The notes: a model not told the origin generated them from the letters alone. A DNA stretch of 51,692 nt from an uncultured Paracoccaceae bacterium (GCA_947498985.1 CANMMF010000018.1:1-51692), one strand, 5' to 3'. Counted from the first letter of the stretch, positions 8,383-17,127 are shown. Program-made: numbers and translations.

Positions 8383-9606
8383 TCACAATAATAGGTTGCG
8401 GCTGCGACGAATGCGCAGCCAGGCCAGTAGTTTGACGCTGTTAGCCCCGACCGCTGCCGCCGCAGGCACCGCCAGCAATGTGCCTTGCGCGTACAGAAGT
8501 CCCCAAACTACGGCAAAGGCAGCCACACCCCACAGATGAAACACGATCAGTCGCCCGGTTTCCTGCGCCTGCAGCAAGAACATGTTCACCGGCCCAAGCA
8601 TGCCCTGAAGCCAGAACGAGCCGGCCACCACGGCGAAATAGGGCCAGAGACGACTGGCGGGAAGATCGACGATCCAAGCGTAAAGCGGTAACGTAGCGAT
8701 CAGCAACAGCGCCAGGGCGCTGCCCGTCAGGCGCACCAGTCGGATCTGCATCCGCATCAACGCCAGGCTCTGCCCATCGGGATCGGTGCCCGCGGCGACC
8801 TTGGCCAGATGGCGGACCATCTGCGCGTTACCCGCCAAGAGCGCCACGTTGATGAGCATGCCAAAGCGGCTACCCGCCCCGTAGATGCCGGTTTCTGCGT
8901 CATCGGCCAACAGCCCAAACAGCACCACATCCATCGCTCCAAAAACCAACCCCAGCGCGCTGAGGGCAAAGACTTGGTTCAGATCGGCGCTGCGCTCGGC
9001 CACATAGGTAGAAAACGTCTCTGTCTGTGTGGAACCCCGGGGTTGACGCAGTGTTGCCCGGCTCAACCAAAAGATCAGCGCAGCAGCGGTCACCACGCCC
9101 AAGGTGACCGCTGCACTGGCGCTGAGCCCGGTCAGCAAAAGGGCTAGTATCAGCACCGGGCGTACCACATTGCGCTGAAGTTCCGAGGCCTGTGGTCCCT
9201 GCGCTACGCGCATGATTTCCACCAAGATCAGGATTAGCGCAAAGCACAAAGCCGCCAGAGCTAGCAAACCCACACGCGCCAAGGTCACGCTGCGTTCTGT
9301 ATCTAGCGCGGTGATTGCCAGCGCCCCCGCTGCCGCAATCGCACACATCGACAGCCCGCGTCCGCGCAGCGCCTCTCGCGCCCCGGCGCCAATCGCGGTT
9401 CCATCCAATTTGGCACTCAGCCGCTGCACTAATGTTGGTAGGCCCAGCGAGGCCAGCGTGCCCACCACGATGACGCTGGTGAGCAAAAACAGATATTCCC
9501 CTAGCGCCTCGGGCCCGCGCGCTCGGTTCAGGAACACAATCGTCCCATAGCCGAGCCCTAGCCCAGCAAAACGCAGCAGGTTAAGCGAGAGAAAGGGCCC
9601 GATCAT
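8383..9606 (-). CDS. wzx: Polysaccharide flippase (Wzx/MATE-like, PST transporter)
   Basis: 407 residues from ATG at 9606, which overlaps the sulfotransferase stop (ATGA). The frame is open for 33 codons upstream but this extension has no membrane character. There are about twelve hydrophobic segments. The N-terminus LNLLRFAGLGLGYGTIVFLN followed by RARGPEALGEYLFLLT matches the first helix and loop of Wzx-type lipid-linked oligosaccharide flippases. It would move the undecaprenyl-linked repeat unit to the periplasm. Position within the glycan operon supports this. Confidence 0.8.
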   Translation of the reverse strand: MIGPFLSLNLLRFAGLGLGYGTIVFLNRARGPEALGEYLFLLTSVIVVGTLASLGLPTLVQRLSAKLDGTAIGAGAREALRGRGLSMCAIAAAGALAITALDTERSVTLARVGLLALAALCFALILILVEIMRVAQGPQASELQRNVVRPVLILALLLTGLSASAAVTLGVVTAAALIFWLSRATLRQPRGSTQTETFSTYVAERSADLNQVFALSALGLVFGAMDVVLFGLLADDAETGIYGAGSRFGMLINVALLAGNAQMVRHLAKVAAGTDPDGQSLALMRMQIRLVRLTGSALALLLIATLPLYAWIVDLPASRLWPYFAVVAGSFWLQGMLGPVNMFLLQAQETGRLIVFHLWGVAAFAVVWGLLYAQGTLLAVPAAAAVGANSVKLLAWLRIRRSRNLLL

Positions 9607-10577
9607 AGAAACCTTCGTTTCGCCGCATCGCGTAGATTGCCGTAGCCACCCGCGGAATAATACAGCGCCATAAGCAGGGAAAACGGTAGGCTCAGCACGA
9701 GCCAAAAAAGCTCGCCCAAGCCGGGCCGCGCGCCGCTGGCGGGCATGGTCAGCGCGGGGCCATAAAGCCGCTCGGTCAGCCAGATCTCGGTGGCGCTAAG
9801 GCTGGTGCGCCAGCTGTCCAACCGGGCAGGGTCAAAACCTCGCTGCTGTCCTTCGCGGGCATGGGACGAGCCGGCATCGGTCACATCGATCATGACCGGG
9901 TCAAACGGGGTGTCGAGCCGCGCGCTCAAACGGGCCAGAACGGCTTCGGGATCGCGCACCAGCGCCTCATAGCCCACGATGACCACATCCGGCTCGACCT
10001 CGGCCGCCAGGCTGGCCAGGAGGGTCTTCCGCAACAAGAGTAATTGCAACAGCGGGTGCCCGGCATAACGTACCCGCCGAATATCGCGTTTGGGGATCGT
10101 CCGCGCACCATGCGTCCCCACCTTCCAGCGGTTTTTCTGACTGGCGATAAGTGCACGTGGGTCGCGGCGCATCAAAAAGAACACCACATCGGGAAAGTCT
10201 CGGCGGATCTCGTCACGGAAATATAGATTCATCGGCGTCTGTTCGACCACCGCCCGAGCCCCCTGAGATGTCGCCAGCCGCGCGAAAAAGGCGCGCAGCA
10301 CCGGCTGCTCGGGTGGGGGCATTTCGGTGGCGGCAGGTTCGGGCAGATCATTCGCCGTGCCGTTTTTGATCTCAAAGAACCGACCCTGATCTTGGATTGC
10401 CACAAGCCGCGCCCAAAGCCAGCCTGGCCCCGCCCCTTCGGCCTCAGCTGCGGGCTGCAACAGGTTGTAGAAATGTAGCTCTTCAGTGGCGGCAATTTGG
10501 TCGCTGCGCCCAAGAGCTTGCGCCAGCACCGAGGTGCCCGAGCGACTGGGCCCGATGATGAAGGCCGCCGTCGTCAT
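9603..10577 (-). CDS. Sulfotransferase
   Basis: 324 residues from ATG at 10577 (ATGA overlap with the upstream gene). The 5'-phosphosulfate loop is at residues about 8-22 (GPSRSGTSVLAQALGRS) and the 3'-phosphate site around RRDPRALIASQKNRW, where the Ser is two turns after the Arg. These are the two PAPS-binding motifs of the PF00685/PF13469 fold. The C-terminal 40 residues contain a hydrophobic stretch (LGELFWLVLSLPFSLLMALY) that may anchor the enzyme to the membrane. It would sulfate a sugar of the glycan. It is the first of two different sulfotransferases in tandem. Confidence 0.82.
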   Translation of the reverse strand: MTTAAFIIGPSRSGTSVLAQALGRSDQIAATEELHFYNLLQPAAEAEGAGPGWLWARLVAIQDQGRFFEIKNGTANDLPEPAATEMPPPEQPVLRAFFARLATSQGARAVVEQTPMNLYFRDEIRRDFPDVVFFLMRRDPRALIASQKNRWKVGTHGARTIPKRDIRRVRYAGHPLLQLLLLRKTLLASLAAEVEPDVVIVGYEALVRDPEAVLARLSARLDTPFDPVMIDVTDAGSSHAREGQQRGFDPARLDSWRTSLSATEIWLTERLYGPALTMPASGARPGLGELFWLVLSLPFSLLMALYYSAGGYGNLRDAAKRRFL

Positions 10578-11482
10578 GTCAGCCAGGCCGCTGCAAAAGC
10601 ACAATCGGGCCGGTGGCTAAGCCGGGTAAGATCCTCTTCAAATAGCGCGCGAAGCGCCGCCCGGTCAGCTGACGCCATTTCCCCCGATTTCAGGTTGAGG
10701 TTCTTGACCCGCTCTGAGAGAGCCTTACGCGTGGCCCTGTTTCCCAAAATGGCCCGGTAAAGCGGCCGCATCAAGGTTTTCAGCGCGGTCTCATTGCGGA
10801 TGAAATTATGGATTAGCCGCGAGCGGGGCTGACCAGATTTGTTCAACCGAATAACCTCGCGCGGCTCAAAGCTTGGGGTAATGTCCAAAAATTCGGCGAT
10901 CGCGTTCAAGATCTCATGCGGCCGGGTTTGCACCGCGTCGTACGAGACGATTTTCACCCGCTTGAACGCTGCCTGCCAGGCGCTGATCTGGGCGTCATAG
11001 AAACCGGCGCGCACATAGTGGAAGAAGGGGTGCTGTGGCAGGCGCTCGGCTGTCTCCCAATTGGCAATACACGCGGCGAAACTGCGCGTCTCGTAGCCGT
11101 CTTTGACGTTGTGCTTATAGTTGGAGAAGGCACGATCGATAGGGTTGCGCAGCACAATCACAATCCGTGCATCTGGGTTGTCGGCCTGAATGGTTGGAAT
11201 CGCCTGATTATGGCAATAGAGATAAAGCGGCGTCGCCTCGCCCCGTAAGACTCCCGCGCCGTTCTTTTGAAATAGTGCCTCAAAGCACTTTCTATCATAG
11301 ACCGAATGGGCGTTGTGCTCGTCCATAAACCCGTCTGGCCCCGTCATATCACGGCACATCTCAGCCAGATAGAAATACGGGTCTTTGGGTTTGGGGATGT
11401 CGATATGCGGATGCTGACCCAGCTCATACGCCAAGGTGGACGATGCCGATTTGAACGTGCCGGCAATGATAAAGTCGATCAT
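10574..11482 (-). CDS. Sulfotransferase (heparan-sulfate-type fold)
   Basis: 302 residues. The PAPS 5' loop is right at the N-terminus (IIAGTFKSASSTLAYELGQH), which with KPKDPYFY resembles the GVRKGGTR / K-E-Pf patterns of bacterial and animal N-/O-sulfotransferases. The 3' site is IVIVLRNPIDRAFSNYKHNV. It has no membrane segment. It is clearly distinct in sequence from the adjacent sulfotransferase, so the two probably modify different positions or sugars. The genes are translationally coupled by ATGA on both sides. The sulfate acceptor cannot be read from sequence. Confidence 0.85.
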   Translation of the reverse strand: MIDFIIAGTFKSASSTLAYELGQHPHIDIPKPKDPYFYLAEMCRDMTGPDGFMDEHNAHSVYDRKCFEALFQKNGAGVLRGEATPLYLYCHNQAIPTIQADNPDARIVIVLRNPIDRAFSNYKHNVKDGYETRSFAACIANWETAERLPQHPFFHYVRAGFYDAQISAWQAAFKRVKIVSYDAVQTRPHEILNAIAEFLDITPSFEPREVIRLNKSGQPRSRLIHNFIRNETALKTLMRPLYRAILGNRATRKALSERVKNLNLKSGEMASADRAALRALFEEDLTRLSHRPDCAFAAAWLT

Positions 11483-12021
11483 GACAAGGGAATCTCGCTA
11501 ATCTTGCGGGCTGGCACGCCGCCATAGACACTAAAGGGTTCGACCGATTTCGTAACGACGCTGCCCGCAGCAATCACCGAATGTCGGCCCACACGCACGC
11601 CTGCGAGCAAAGTGGCATTGGCGCCGATCCAGACGTCGTCCTCGATCATCACGCTTTCGGAAGGGTAATAGCCCTGCTCAGCGATGGTCATATCGGGGTT
11701 GTCGTAACGGTGGTTGTTGACATAAACATGCACGCCCGCGCCGATCAGCACATCGCTGCCAATTACAATGCCTGCATCGCCATCGGCCATCAGCATGGTG
11801 TTGGGCCGGATCACCACCCGGTCGCCGATTTCGATATTCTGTGTCTCGACCAGATAGCAAAACGGGCGCAAGCAGCTATCGGCGCCAAAGCGCGCCAACT
11901 TGCGCTCAGCCAACCGTTGTCCCAGTCCGGGAAAGTGCAGCCGCCAATGGGTTAGCGGAATGTCTGGACCGATCCGGTTGGTGGTGGTCCAGAACCGTAG
12001 ACGCTGAAACAGCCGGATCAT
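11479..12021 (-). CDS. Hexapeptide-repeat acetyltransferase (LbH fold, maltose-O-acetyltransferase-like)
   Basis: 180 residues. Hexapeptide repeats fill residues about 55-175 (IEIGDRVVIRPNTMLMADGD, IVIGSDVLIGAGVHVYVNNH, VMIEDDVWIGANATLLAGVR, SVIAAGSVVTKSV). The closing YGGVPARKI is the standard LbH end. The catalytic His is likely in HVYVNNHRYDNP. It probably acetylates a sugar hydroxyl or amino group. It lies between ptmA (15 bp gap) and the sulfotransferases (ATGA overlap), in the switch from sugar synthesis to polymer assembly genes. Confidence 0.85.
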   Translation of the reverse strand: MIRLFQRLRFWTTTNRIGPDIPLTHWRLHFPGLGQRLAERKLARFGADSCLRPFCYLVETQNIEIGDRVVIRPNTMLMADGDAGIVIGSDVLIGAGVHVYVNNHRYDNPDMTIAEQGYYPSESVMIEDDVWIGANATLLAGVRVGRHSVIAAGSVVTKSVEPFSVYGGVPARKISEIPLS

Positions 12022-12036
12022 GCACGCCTCCTCACC

Positions 12037-12837
12037 TCACCACACGCCCCAGCCGCCATCGACGGCCAGTACCTGGCCGGTCACATAGGCCGACATATTG
12101 CTGGCCAGATAGGCAACAGCGCCACGAAAATCCTCTTCGCTGGCCATGCGGCCCAAGGGCGTGCGGGCTTGATAGCGCGCCACAAATTGCGTGTCTTGAC
12201 CGCGCGCCACCCCGCCAGGGGAAATTGCGTTGACCCGCACCTGAGGCGCCAGCGTTGTAGCCAGCCAGCGGGTGAACTGAATCACTCCGCCCTTCGAGGC
12301 TCCATAGGCGGCAGGGTTGGCCATCTTCGTGCCTTCATAGAGCGACCAGTCGGGGCCCCATTCACCATAGATCGAGGCGATGTTGACGATTGAACCGCCC
12401 GGGCCCTCGCGCAGGGCAGGGGTGAACAGCTGGCTGAGATGAAAGATCGCGGTCAGATTGACTTCGAGCGCGCGGCGCCAGGTCTTTACGCTTTGCTCCT
12501 CAAATGGTGCGCTCCATCCGGTCAGGCCCGAGGTGCCGACAAAGGCGGCGTTGTTGACCAACACGCTCAGCCTGCCTCGATCGGTAACGCGGGCGGCCAG
12601 ATCGGCTCGCGCGGCAGCGTCTTCCAAATCGCAAGCCTCCGCCCCTGCGGCGATGCCATAGCGCGCCGCCAGCGTGTCTGCTAGGGCCGGAGCGCCGCTG
12701 CCTGGCAAATCCACCAACACCAGATCAGCGCCCATCTCGGCCAGGGTATCGGCCATGGTCCGGCCCAGCCCCCCTGCGGCGCCGGTAATCAGCGCCCGCC
12801 GACCGCTGAGATCCATCAATGCCTTCAATGCGCTCAC
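12037..12837 (-). CDS. ptmA: SDR-family oxidoreductase, PtmA-like
   Basis: 266 residues. Classical short-chain dehydrogenase: cofactor loop ITGAAGGLGRTMAD (about 17-30), NNAA motif (LVNNAAFVG), catalytic Ser in NIASIYG and the YxxxK pair in AYGASKGG. It ends with the usual TGQVLAVDGGWGVW. In Campylobacter ptmA is the SDR at the end of the legionaminic gene set, and this gene sits in the same relative place after the CMP-sugar synthetase. Its precise reaction is not established by sequence. The GTG at 12837 overlaps the upstream stop (GTGA); an in-frame ATG at 12816 is an alternative start. Confidence 0.78.
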   Translation of the reverse strand: MSALKALMDLSGRRALITGAAGGLGRTMADTLAEMGADLVLVDLPGSGAPALADTLAARYGIAAGAEACDLEDAAARADLAARVTDRGRLSVLVNNAAFVGTSGLTGWSAPFEEQSVKTWRRALEVNLTAIFHLSQLFTPALREGPGGSIVNIASIYGEWGPDWSLYEGTKMANPAAYGASKGGVIQFTRWLATTLAPQVRVNAISPGGVARGQDTQFVARYQARTPLGRMASEEDFRGAVAYLASNMSAYVTGQVLAVDGGWGVW

Positions 12838-13538
12838 AACAGCCCCAATCGTTTTTTCATCAACAACTCGGCGATCTCGAAATCAAGTGGCGTGTCGATG
12901 TCGATCGATCGTTCAACGGGTATCTCGACGGCACGCACCCTGCCCGCGAACACCCCACGCCGAGTCAGCACATGTTGCGGTGCGGCGATATAGGCCAGCG
13001 TCGTCATATCATGCACTATCGGTGCGTCTTGGCGCCGCACCACTTCTCCGTCAGGATTGTTAACCGGCACCACCGTGCCGTCCTCTTGGGTGCACACCAT
13101 GTTGAACCAGGGGTTGCGGTGCGCCTCGGTCACTGCGATCACCATATCGGCGGTGCCTTGAAGGTAGAGCGCTAGGCAATCGGCAATGTCTTGGGGCGCG
13201 CGCAGCGGCGCGGTGGCCGGCACCGAGATGAACGGGTCGGGTAGGTGCCCTTCGGTTCCGCGCACAAAATTCAGCGCATGACGCCAGGCATCCCATTCCG
13301 AGGCGGTGTCGCTGGCCAACGCGTCGGGGCGTAGAAAAGGGGCGTCGGCGCCATTCTCTTTGGCCACGGCGGCAATCTCGGCATCATCGGTCGAGACGAT
13401 GACCCGGCCAATCTCCGGCACGGCCAGCGCCTGATCGATAGCCCAGCCAATCAAGGGCTTGCCCGCCAGCAACTTGATGTTCTTGCCAGGCAAGCCCTTA
13501 GAACCGCCGCGGGCGAATATAAATGCGGTCAGTGACAT
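12834..13538 (-). CDS. legF: Acylneuraminate/CMP-legionaminic acid cytidylyltransferase
   Basis: 234 residues from ATG at 13538; a GTG one codon earlier (13541) is equally possible. The N-terminus IFARGGSKGLPGKNIKLLAG is the CTP-binding signature of the NeuA/PseF/LegF family (ARxGSKGxPxKN). VSTDDAEIAAVA and RPDALASDTAS are the other conserved blocks. The end IDIDTPLDFEIAELLM holds the metal-binding Asp pair (DID). It would activate the nonulosonic acid as CMP-sugar for transfer. In C. jejuni the equivalent is PtmB. The gene overlaps its upstream neighbour by 1 bp (TGATG). Confidence 0.88.
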   Translation of the reverse strand: MSLTAFIFARGGSKGLPGKNIKLLAGKPLIGWAIDQALAVPEIGRVIVSTDDAEIAAVAKENGADAPFLRPDALASDTASEWDAWRHALNFVRGTEGHLPDPFISVPATAPLRAPQDIADCLALYLQGTADMVIAVTEAHRNPWFNMVCTQEDGTVVPVNNPDGEVVRRQDAPIVHDMTTLAYIAAPQHVLTRRGVFAGRVRAVEIPVERSIDIDTPLDFEIAELLMKKRLGLL

Positions 13539-14545
13539 CACAGGGCCTCGTCCAGCCGGATCTGACGGTTTTGCTCTCGGGCCGAGGCGTGGATTGCCGC
13601 GATGATCCGCATTACCGCTGCGCCGTCGGCGCCCTGGGCGGCAACCGTACTGGGCGTCTGGGCGGCAACGGCCTGGAGAAAGGCCTCGATCTGGGCGCGG
13701 TAGCTGTCATCGCGGGCGGGCGTGGATGTGTGCAGCGCAGCCCAAACGCCGATCTCAGGGTCGAAATGCGCCACAGTTGCGGCCACTGCGTCCCAGCGCA
13801 GGGTTCCTTTGGCGCCAATCGCAGTACAGGTGCGAGTGGTGTCACGGCGGAAAAAGTCCATGCCTAGCTGAGCCACTGGCCCGGCGGCAAAGCCCAGATG
13901 CACCAGAGCGCAATCTTCGACATCAATCTCTAAAGTTTTGCTTTGTCCGGTCCAGGCGCTGACCCAGGCGACCCGGCCAAAGACCCAGCGTAGCATATCC
14001 AGTTCGTGGCTCAGCTCCAGCAACACCCCTCCGCCCAAGGCGCGTTGGGCTGACACGGTCTGGCGGTAATCGACGTCTGGCCGCCAACCCGGCAGATGTT
14101 GCCCGATCTCGCAGCGCACCGACAGGATCGGACCGATCCTGCCCGCCGCAAGGTCTGCACGAAAGCGCTGTAAGCTGTCCAGAAAGCGCAAGTTGTAGCC
14201 CACCTGCAGCACAAGCCCACGTGCCGCGCATAGCGTGCACAGCTCATCGACCCCTTCAAGCGTGTCCGAGAGCGGCTTTTCCACCAATAAATGAGTGCCT
14301 ACCCCGGCCAGAGCGGTGGCCAGCTCCAGGTGAAACGGGGCCGGGTTGGCTAGGATCGCCACTTGGGGCGCAAAGTCACAGGCCGTTGTGACCCGGTCAA
14401 AACAGCCACTGGCATTGGGGATTGACAAGCCCGTGTCAGAACGGCGCAGAACCCGGATATCGGCCTTGGGCAGAGCAGCACGCAAAAGCCGCAAATGGCG
14501 CGCACCTATGCTACCATAGCCGACGATCAGGGCGCGCTCGATCAT
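13538..14545 (-). CDS. ptmF: Gfo/Idh/MocA-family oxidoreductase, PtmF-like
   Basis: 335 residues from ATG at 14545 (ATGA overlap with hisF). The N-terminal Rossmann fold is LIVGYGSIGARHLRLL; the conserved EKP motif is in HLLVEKPLSDTLEG (about residue 95). The C-terminal Gfo/Idh domain includes GGGVLLELSHELDMLRWVFG with the conserved His. In the Campylobacter ptm locus, the gene between ptmE and ptmB is ptmF; here the same slot is filled but preceded by three amidination genes. Substrate is unknown. It could oxidise or reduce an amino-sugar precursor. Confidence 0.72.
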   Translation of the reverse strand: MIERALIVGYGSIGARHLRLLRAALPKADIRVLRRSDTGLSIPNASGCFDRVTTACDFAPQVAILANPAPFHLELATALAGVGTHLLVEKPLSDTLEGVDELCTLCAARGLVLQVGYNLRFLDSLQRFRADLAAGRIGPILSVRCEIGQHLPGWRPDVDYRQTVSAQRALGGGVLLELSHELDMLRWVFGRVAWVSAWTGQSKTLEIDVEDCALVHLGFAAGPVAQLGMDFFRRDTTRTCTAIGAKGTLRWDAVAATVAHFDPEIGVWAALHTSTPARDDSYRAQIEAFLQAVAAQTPSTVAAQGADGAAVMRIIAAIHASAREQNRQIRLDEAL

Positions 14546-15363
14546 GCGGCAGGCCCTAAATGGCGGCGCAGATCGACCGCGCCCACCGGATCCCAATTCG
14601 CCAACTCAGCATCGCCATCGAGTAGCGCTTGTCGCGCTTTCTGCAGCCCGTTGCCGACGAAATTGAACAGATGCGCCGTGGCCACCGCATCAACACGCGG
14701 ATGAGCCAGCCCTTCGGCGAAATGTTTGGCGTTGCCCACGCCTCCGGCCAAGATCACTGGCAGCTGCCAATCGGCACCTAATAAATCAAGCGTACCGAAA
14801 TCATAGCCCTGACCGGTGCCATCACGGTCGATGGAATTCAGATAGATCTCGCCCACCGTCCCGTCGCGGTGCCAGCTTAGGGCTTCGGCGGCGGGCAGTT
14901 CCACCTTGCGAGTGCCGTTGCGGATATAGAAGTCATAGCCATCTTGCGCATCGTTCTTGCGCACATCCAACGATCCGACCACGCATTGCTGGCCAAAATC
15001 CCGGGCGATCCCGCGCACCAGGGCTGGGTCATCGACCAGCGCGGAATTCAGCACCACCTTATCGGCGCCTGCGCGTAACAACCGGCGAGCATACTCCACA
15101 CTGGTCACACCGCCGCCAGCAGCGATAGGAGCAAAACAGCCGGCTGAAATCTTTTCCAATGCGGCACAAAAAGCGTCTGGGTCCCGCGCGTTTCGACTAA
15201 CATCCAAAACGATCAGTTCATCGATAAAGAATGCGACCGAGGCAAAATTGTAATTGCGTTGCAACCAGCTCAGATTGCCGACTTTTTGCAGCCGGAAATT
15301 GCGGCTTAGCATGAATTGGTGGTTGTCGAATAGAAGTGTAAAGATGATGCGTTTTTTCAGCAT
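14542..15363 (-). CDS. hisF: HisF-like synthase subunit, histidine-pathway catalytic Asp missing
   Basis: 273 residues from ATG at 15363, four bases after the hisH stop. The TIM-barrel pattern of HisF is clear: MLKKRIIFTLLFDN, IAAGGGVTSVEYARRLLRAG, DKVVLNSALVDDP, SIDRDGTGQGYD, PVILAGGVGNAKHF. In true HisF the start is MLxKRIIxCLDV, with Asp11 as catalytic acid; here residue 11 is Leu (FTLLFD) and Cys9 is Thr. The second catalytic Asp (canonical Asp130) is kept as D133 in GSLDVRKN. Loss of Asp11 argues against imidazole glycerol phosphate synthesis. With hisH and the PP-loop amidotransferase next door it more likely guides ammonia to sugar amidination, as proposed for the WbpG/HisH2/HisF2 trio of Pseudomonas aeruginosa. 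Confidence 0.85.
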   Translation of the reverse strand: MLKKRIIFTLLFDNHQFMLSRNFRLQKVGNLSWLQRNYNFASVAFFIDELIVLDVSRNARDPDAFCAALEKISAGCFAPIAAGGGVTSVEYARRLLRAGADKVVLNSALVDDPALVRGIARDFGQQCVVGSLDVRKNDAQDGYDFYIRNGTRKVELPAAEALSWHRDGTVGEIYLNSIDRDGTGQGYDFGTLDLLGADWQLPVILAGGVGNAKHFAEGLAHPRVDAVATAHLFNFVGNGLQKARQALLDGDAELANWDPVGAVDLRRHLGPAA

Positions 15364-15367
15364 GGGC

Positions 15368-15985
15368 TCATACCGCCAAGAAGTTGGACAGAAGCCGCAG
15401 GCCGTTGGTCTGGCTCTTTTCGGGGTGAAACTGGGTGGCAAAAACGTTTTCGTGCTCATAGGCCGCCACAAAATTGCCGCCGTAATCGCACAAGCCCACC
15501 AGCCCCGGCCGATCTTCGGGTTCGAGCCGGTAAGAATGCACGAAATAGCAGTCGACCGGAGTGGAAAATCCAGCAAACAACCGGCTTTGCGGCTCAAAGC
15601 GCACAGTGTTAAAGCCGACATGCGGCACCTTGAGCCCGCCAGAGCCTGACAGCCGCGTGACGCTACCCGGTAAAAACCCCAGCCCGGCGTGGCCGCCATC
15701 TTCGTCGCCGTGCTCGGCCATCAATTGCTGGCCCAAGCAAATTCCAAGGATTTTACGCCCGCGCCCCAGGACCGCTTCGCGCAAGGCGTCGGCCTGCCCA
15801 CTTGTCTCGAGTGTCTCCATGGCCTGGTAGAATGAGCCAACGCCAGGCAGCAGCAACGCATCGGCCTGAGCCACCGTTTTGGGATCGCCGCTCAACTCGG
15901 ACTCAACCTCCAGATAACGCAGGGCCCCCAACACCGAATGCAGATTGCCCATGCCGTAATCGACGATGACTAGCTTGGTTACCAT
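15368..15985 (-). CDS. hisH: HisH-like glutamine amidotransferase subunit
   Basis: 205 residues from ATG at 15985, one base after the stop of the upstream amidotransferase. Class I glutaminase: VIVDYGMGNLHSVLGAL at the N-terminus, LLLPGVGSF oxyanion region, nucleophile Cys in GICLGQQLMAEHG, and His/Glu of the triad in FHPEKSQ. It would release ammonia from glutamine for its partner. The genomic partner is a HisF variant beside an N-acetyl-sugar amidotransferase, not a his operon. The role is therefore probably in making an acetamidino group on the nonulosonate. Confidence 0.88.
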   Translation of the reverse strand: MVTKLVIVDYGMGNLHSVLGALRYLEVESELSGDPKTVAQADALLLPGVGSFYQAMETLETSGQADALREAVLGRGRKILGICLGQQLMAEHGDEDGGHAGLGFLPGSVTRLSGSGGLKVPHVGFNTVRFEPQSRLFAGFSTPVDCYFVHSYRLEPEDRPGLVGLCDYGGNFVAAYEHENVFATQFHPEKSQTNGLRLLSNFLAV

Positions 15986-15986
15986 T

Positions 15987-17117
15987 TCAAACCACAGTGA
16001 ACAGCGGCTGCCAGCAGCCATCGACCTTTTCAAAGAGCGCGGTATTAGCCCAGCGGTCAAGGGCCGCATCAAAGTCTCCAGCGCTCATCTGGTAGTAGTC
16101 GAGATAGGTCTCAATGAACTCCTCGGGATAATGCCCATCATAGAGTCGCACTAGGTTCAGCGCCTGATCTCGGTCCATCGCGCCGCGACGAATCTCGATC
16201 GAGGCATCCTGATTGGCGCGGCCAAAACCGAATTTCAGATACATCAGATAGGTATGCAGGGCATAAAGCGCCTGATCGTTCTGGGCAAAATTGGTAAATG
16301 TCCCGGCGTTTGACCCATCGGCCTCTTGCAGCCCGCAATGCTTTTTGGCGACCAGATAATTGCGGTAGGGATCCCAGTTCTCGAAATAGGACCAATGGGT
16401 GATCTGGATTGGATTTCGCGTCAGTTCGTCGCCGGTGGGGAAGCGAAAAAAGTTTAGATCGGAGGCGGGAATATCGCTAGCATGCTCGATGATCTGTTCG
16501 TAGCCGCCCTCCAAATAGACCTTTTTCATATAGCCGACGTCATAGATCGGGTCTCGGTCGGTCTCGGTCGTGCCGCCATATTCGACCTCTCCGTCTTCGC
16601 CATAAAAGATTAGCCCAATGCCCAGCCGCGCCGCCATCCGCACTGGGGCGGCCTGCATCGCGGTCAGCCAGCCAAAATAGGGAAAGCCCATCTCGACCAA
16701 ACCGCGGCGGTTCAGGATGCGCACCGCGTCATAGGCCACATTTATACTGATATGGTTGTAGCCCGATTCCACGAAAGCGCGCAGATTTTGGTCGCCCAAT
16801 TCAAGCGACAAAGGCGGTGTCACCGTCACACAAAGCGGGTTCATCCCGTATTTGTGCTTGAGATTATAGGACACATACGAGCCGTCCTTGCCGCCGCTGA
16901 CCGGCACCAGCACGTCAAATTCGCCATCGGTGCGGCGATACTTATCGAGCAGCGCGTCCAGCTCGTTCTGGCGCGCGTCCCAATCCAACGTCTTTTTCTT
17001 TTCCATCCACTGACATGCATTGCACCAGCCATTCTCGTCGAACCCGATGCGCGGGCGCGTGGACATTGCCAAGCAGTTACTGCACCAGTGAACTTGATTG
17101 GTTGCTGTCGTTGTCAT
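15987..17117 (-). CDS. N-acetyl sugar amidotransferase (PseA/PtmG/WbpG family)
   Basis: 376 residues from ATG at 17117, 10 bp after ptmE; the open frame upstream shows no family similarity. Two CxxC pairs at the N-terminus (HWCSNC and GWCNAC) suggest a zinc site. The PP-loop ATP pyrophosphatase motif is VPVSGGKDGSYVSY. Homologues turn an acetamido group into acetamidino on pseudaminic acid (PseA), on legionaminic acid (PtmG) or on ManNAc3NAcA precursors (WbpG). Here the legionaminic gene set makes Leg the probable substrate. Direct linkage to hisH and hisF supports ammonia supply from glutamine. Substrate assignment is inferred from context. Confidence 0.85.
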   Translation of the reverse strand: MTTTATNQVHWCSNCLAMSTRPRIGFDENGWCNACQWMEKKKTLDWDARQNELDALLDKYRRTDGEFDVLVPVSGGKDGSYVSYNLKHKYGMNPLCVTVTPPLSLELGDQNLRAFVESGYNHISINVAYDAVRILNRRGLVEMGFPYFGWLTAMQAAPVRMAARLGIGLIFYGEDGEVEYGGTTETDRDPIYDVGYMKKVYLEGGYEQIIEHASDIPASDLNFFRFPTGDELTRNPIQITHWSYFENWDPYRNYLVAKKHCGLQEADGSNAGTFTNFAQNDQALYALHTYLMYLKFGFGRANQDASIEIRRGAMDRDQALNLVRLYDGHYPEEFIETYLDYYQMSAGDFDAALDRWANTALFEKVDGCWQPLFTVV

Positions 17118-17127
17118 CTTGTCACCC

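Noticed and set aside
14542-15985. Part of a histidine operon
   Set aside because: No other his genes are present, HisF lacks Asp11, and both genes are embedded between an N-acetyl-sugar amidotransferase and a ptmF-like gene.
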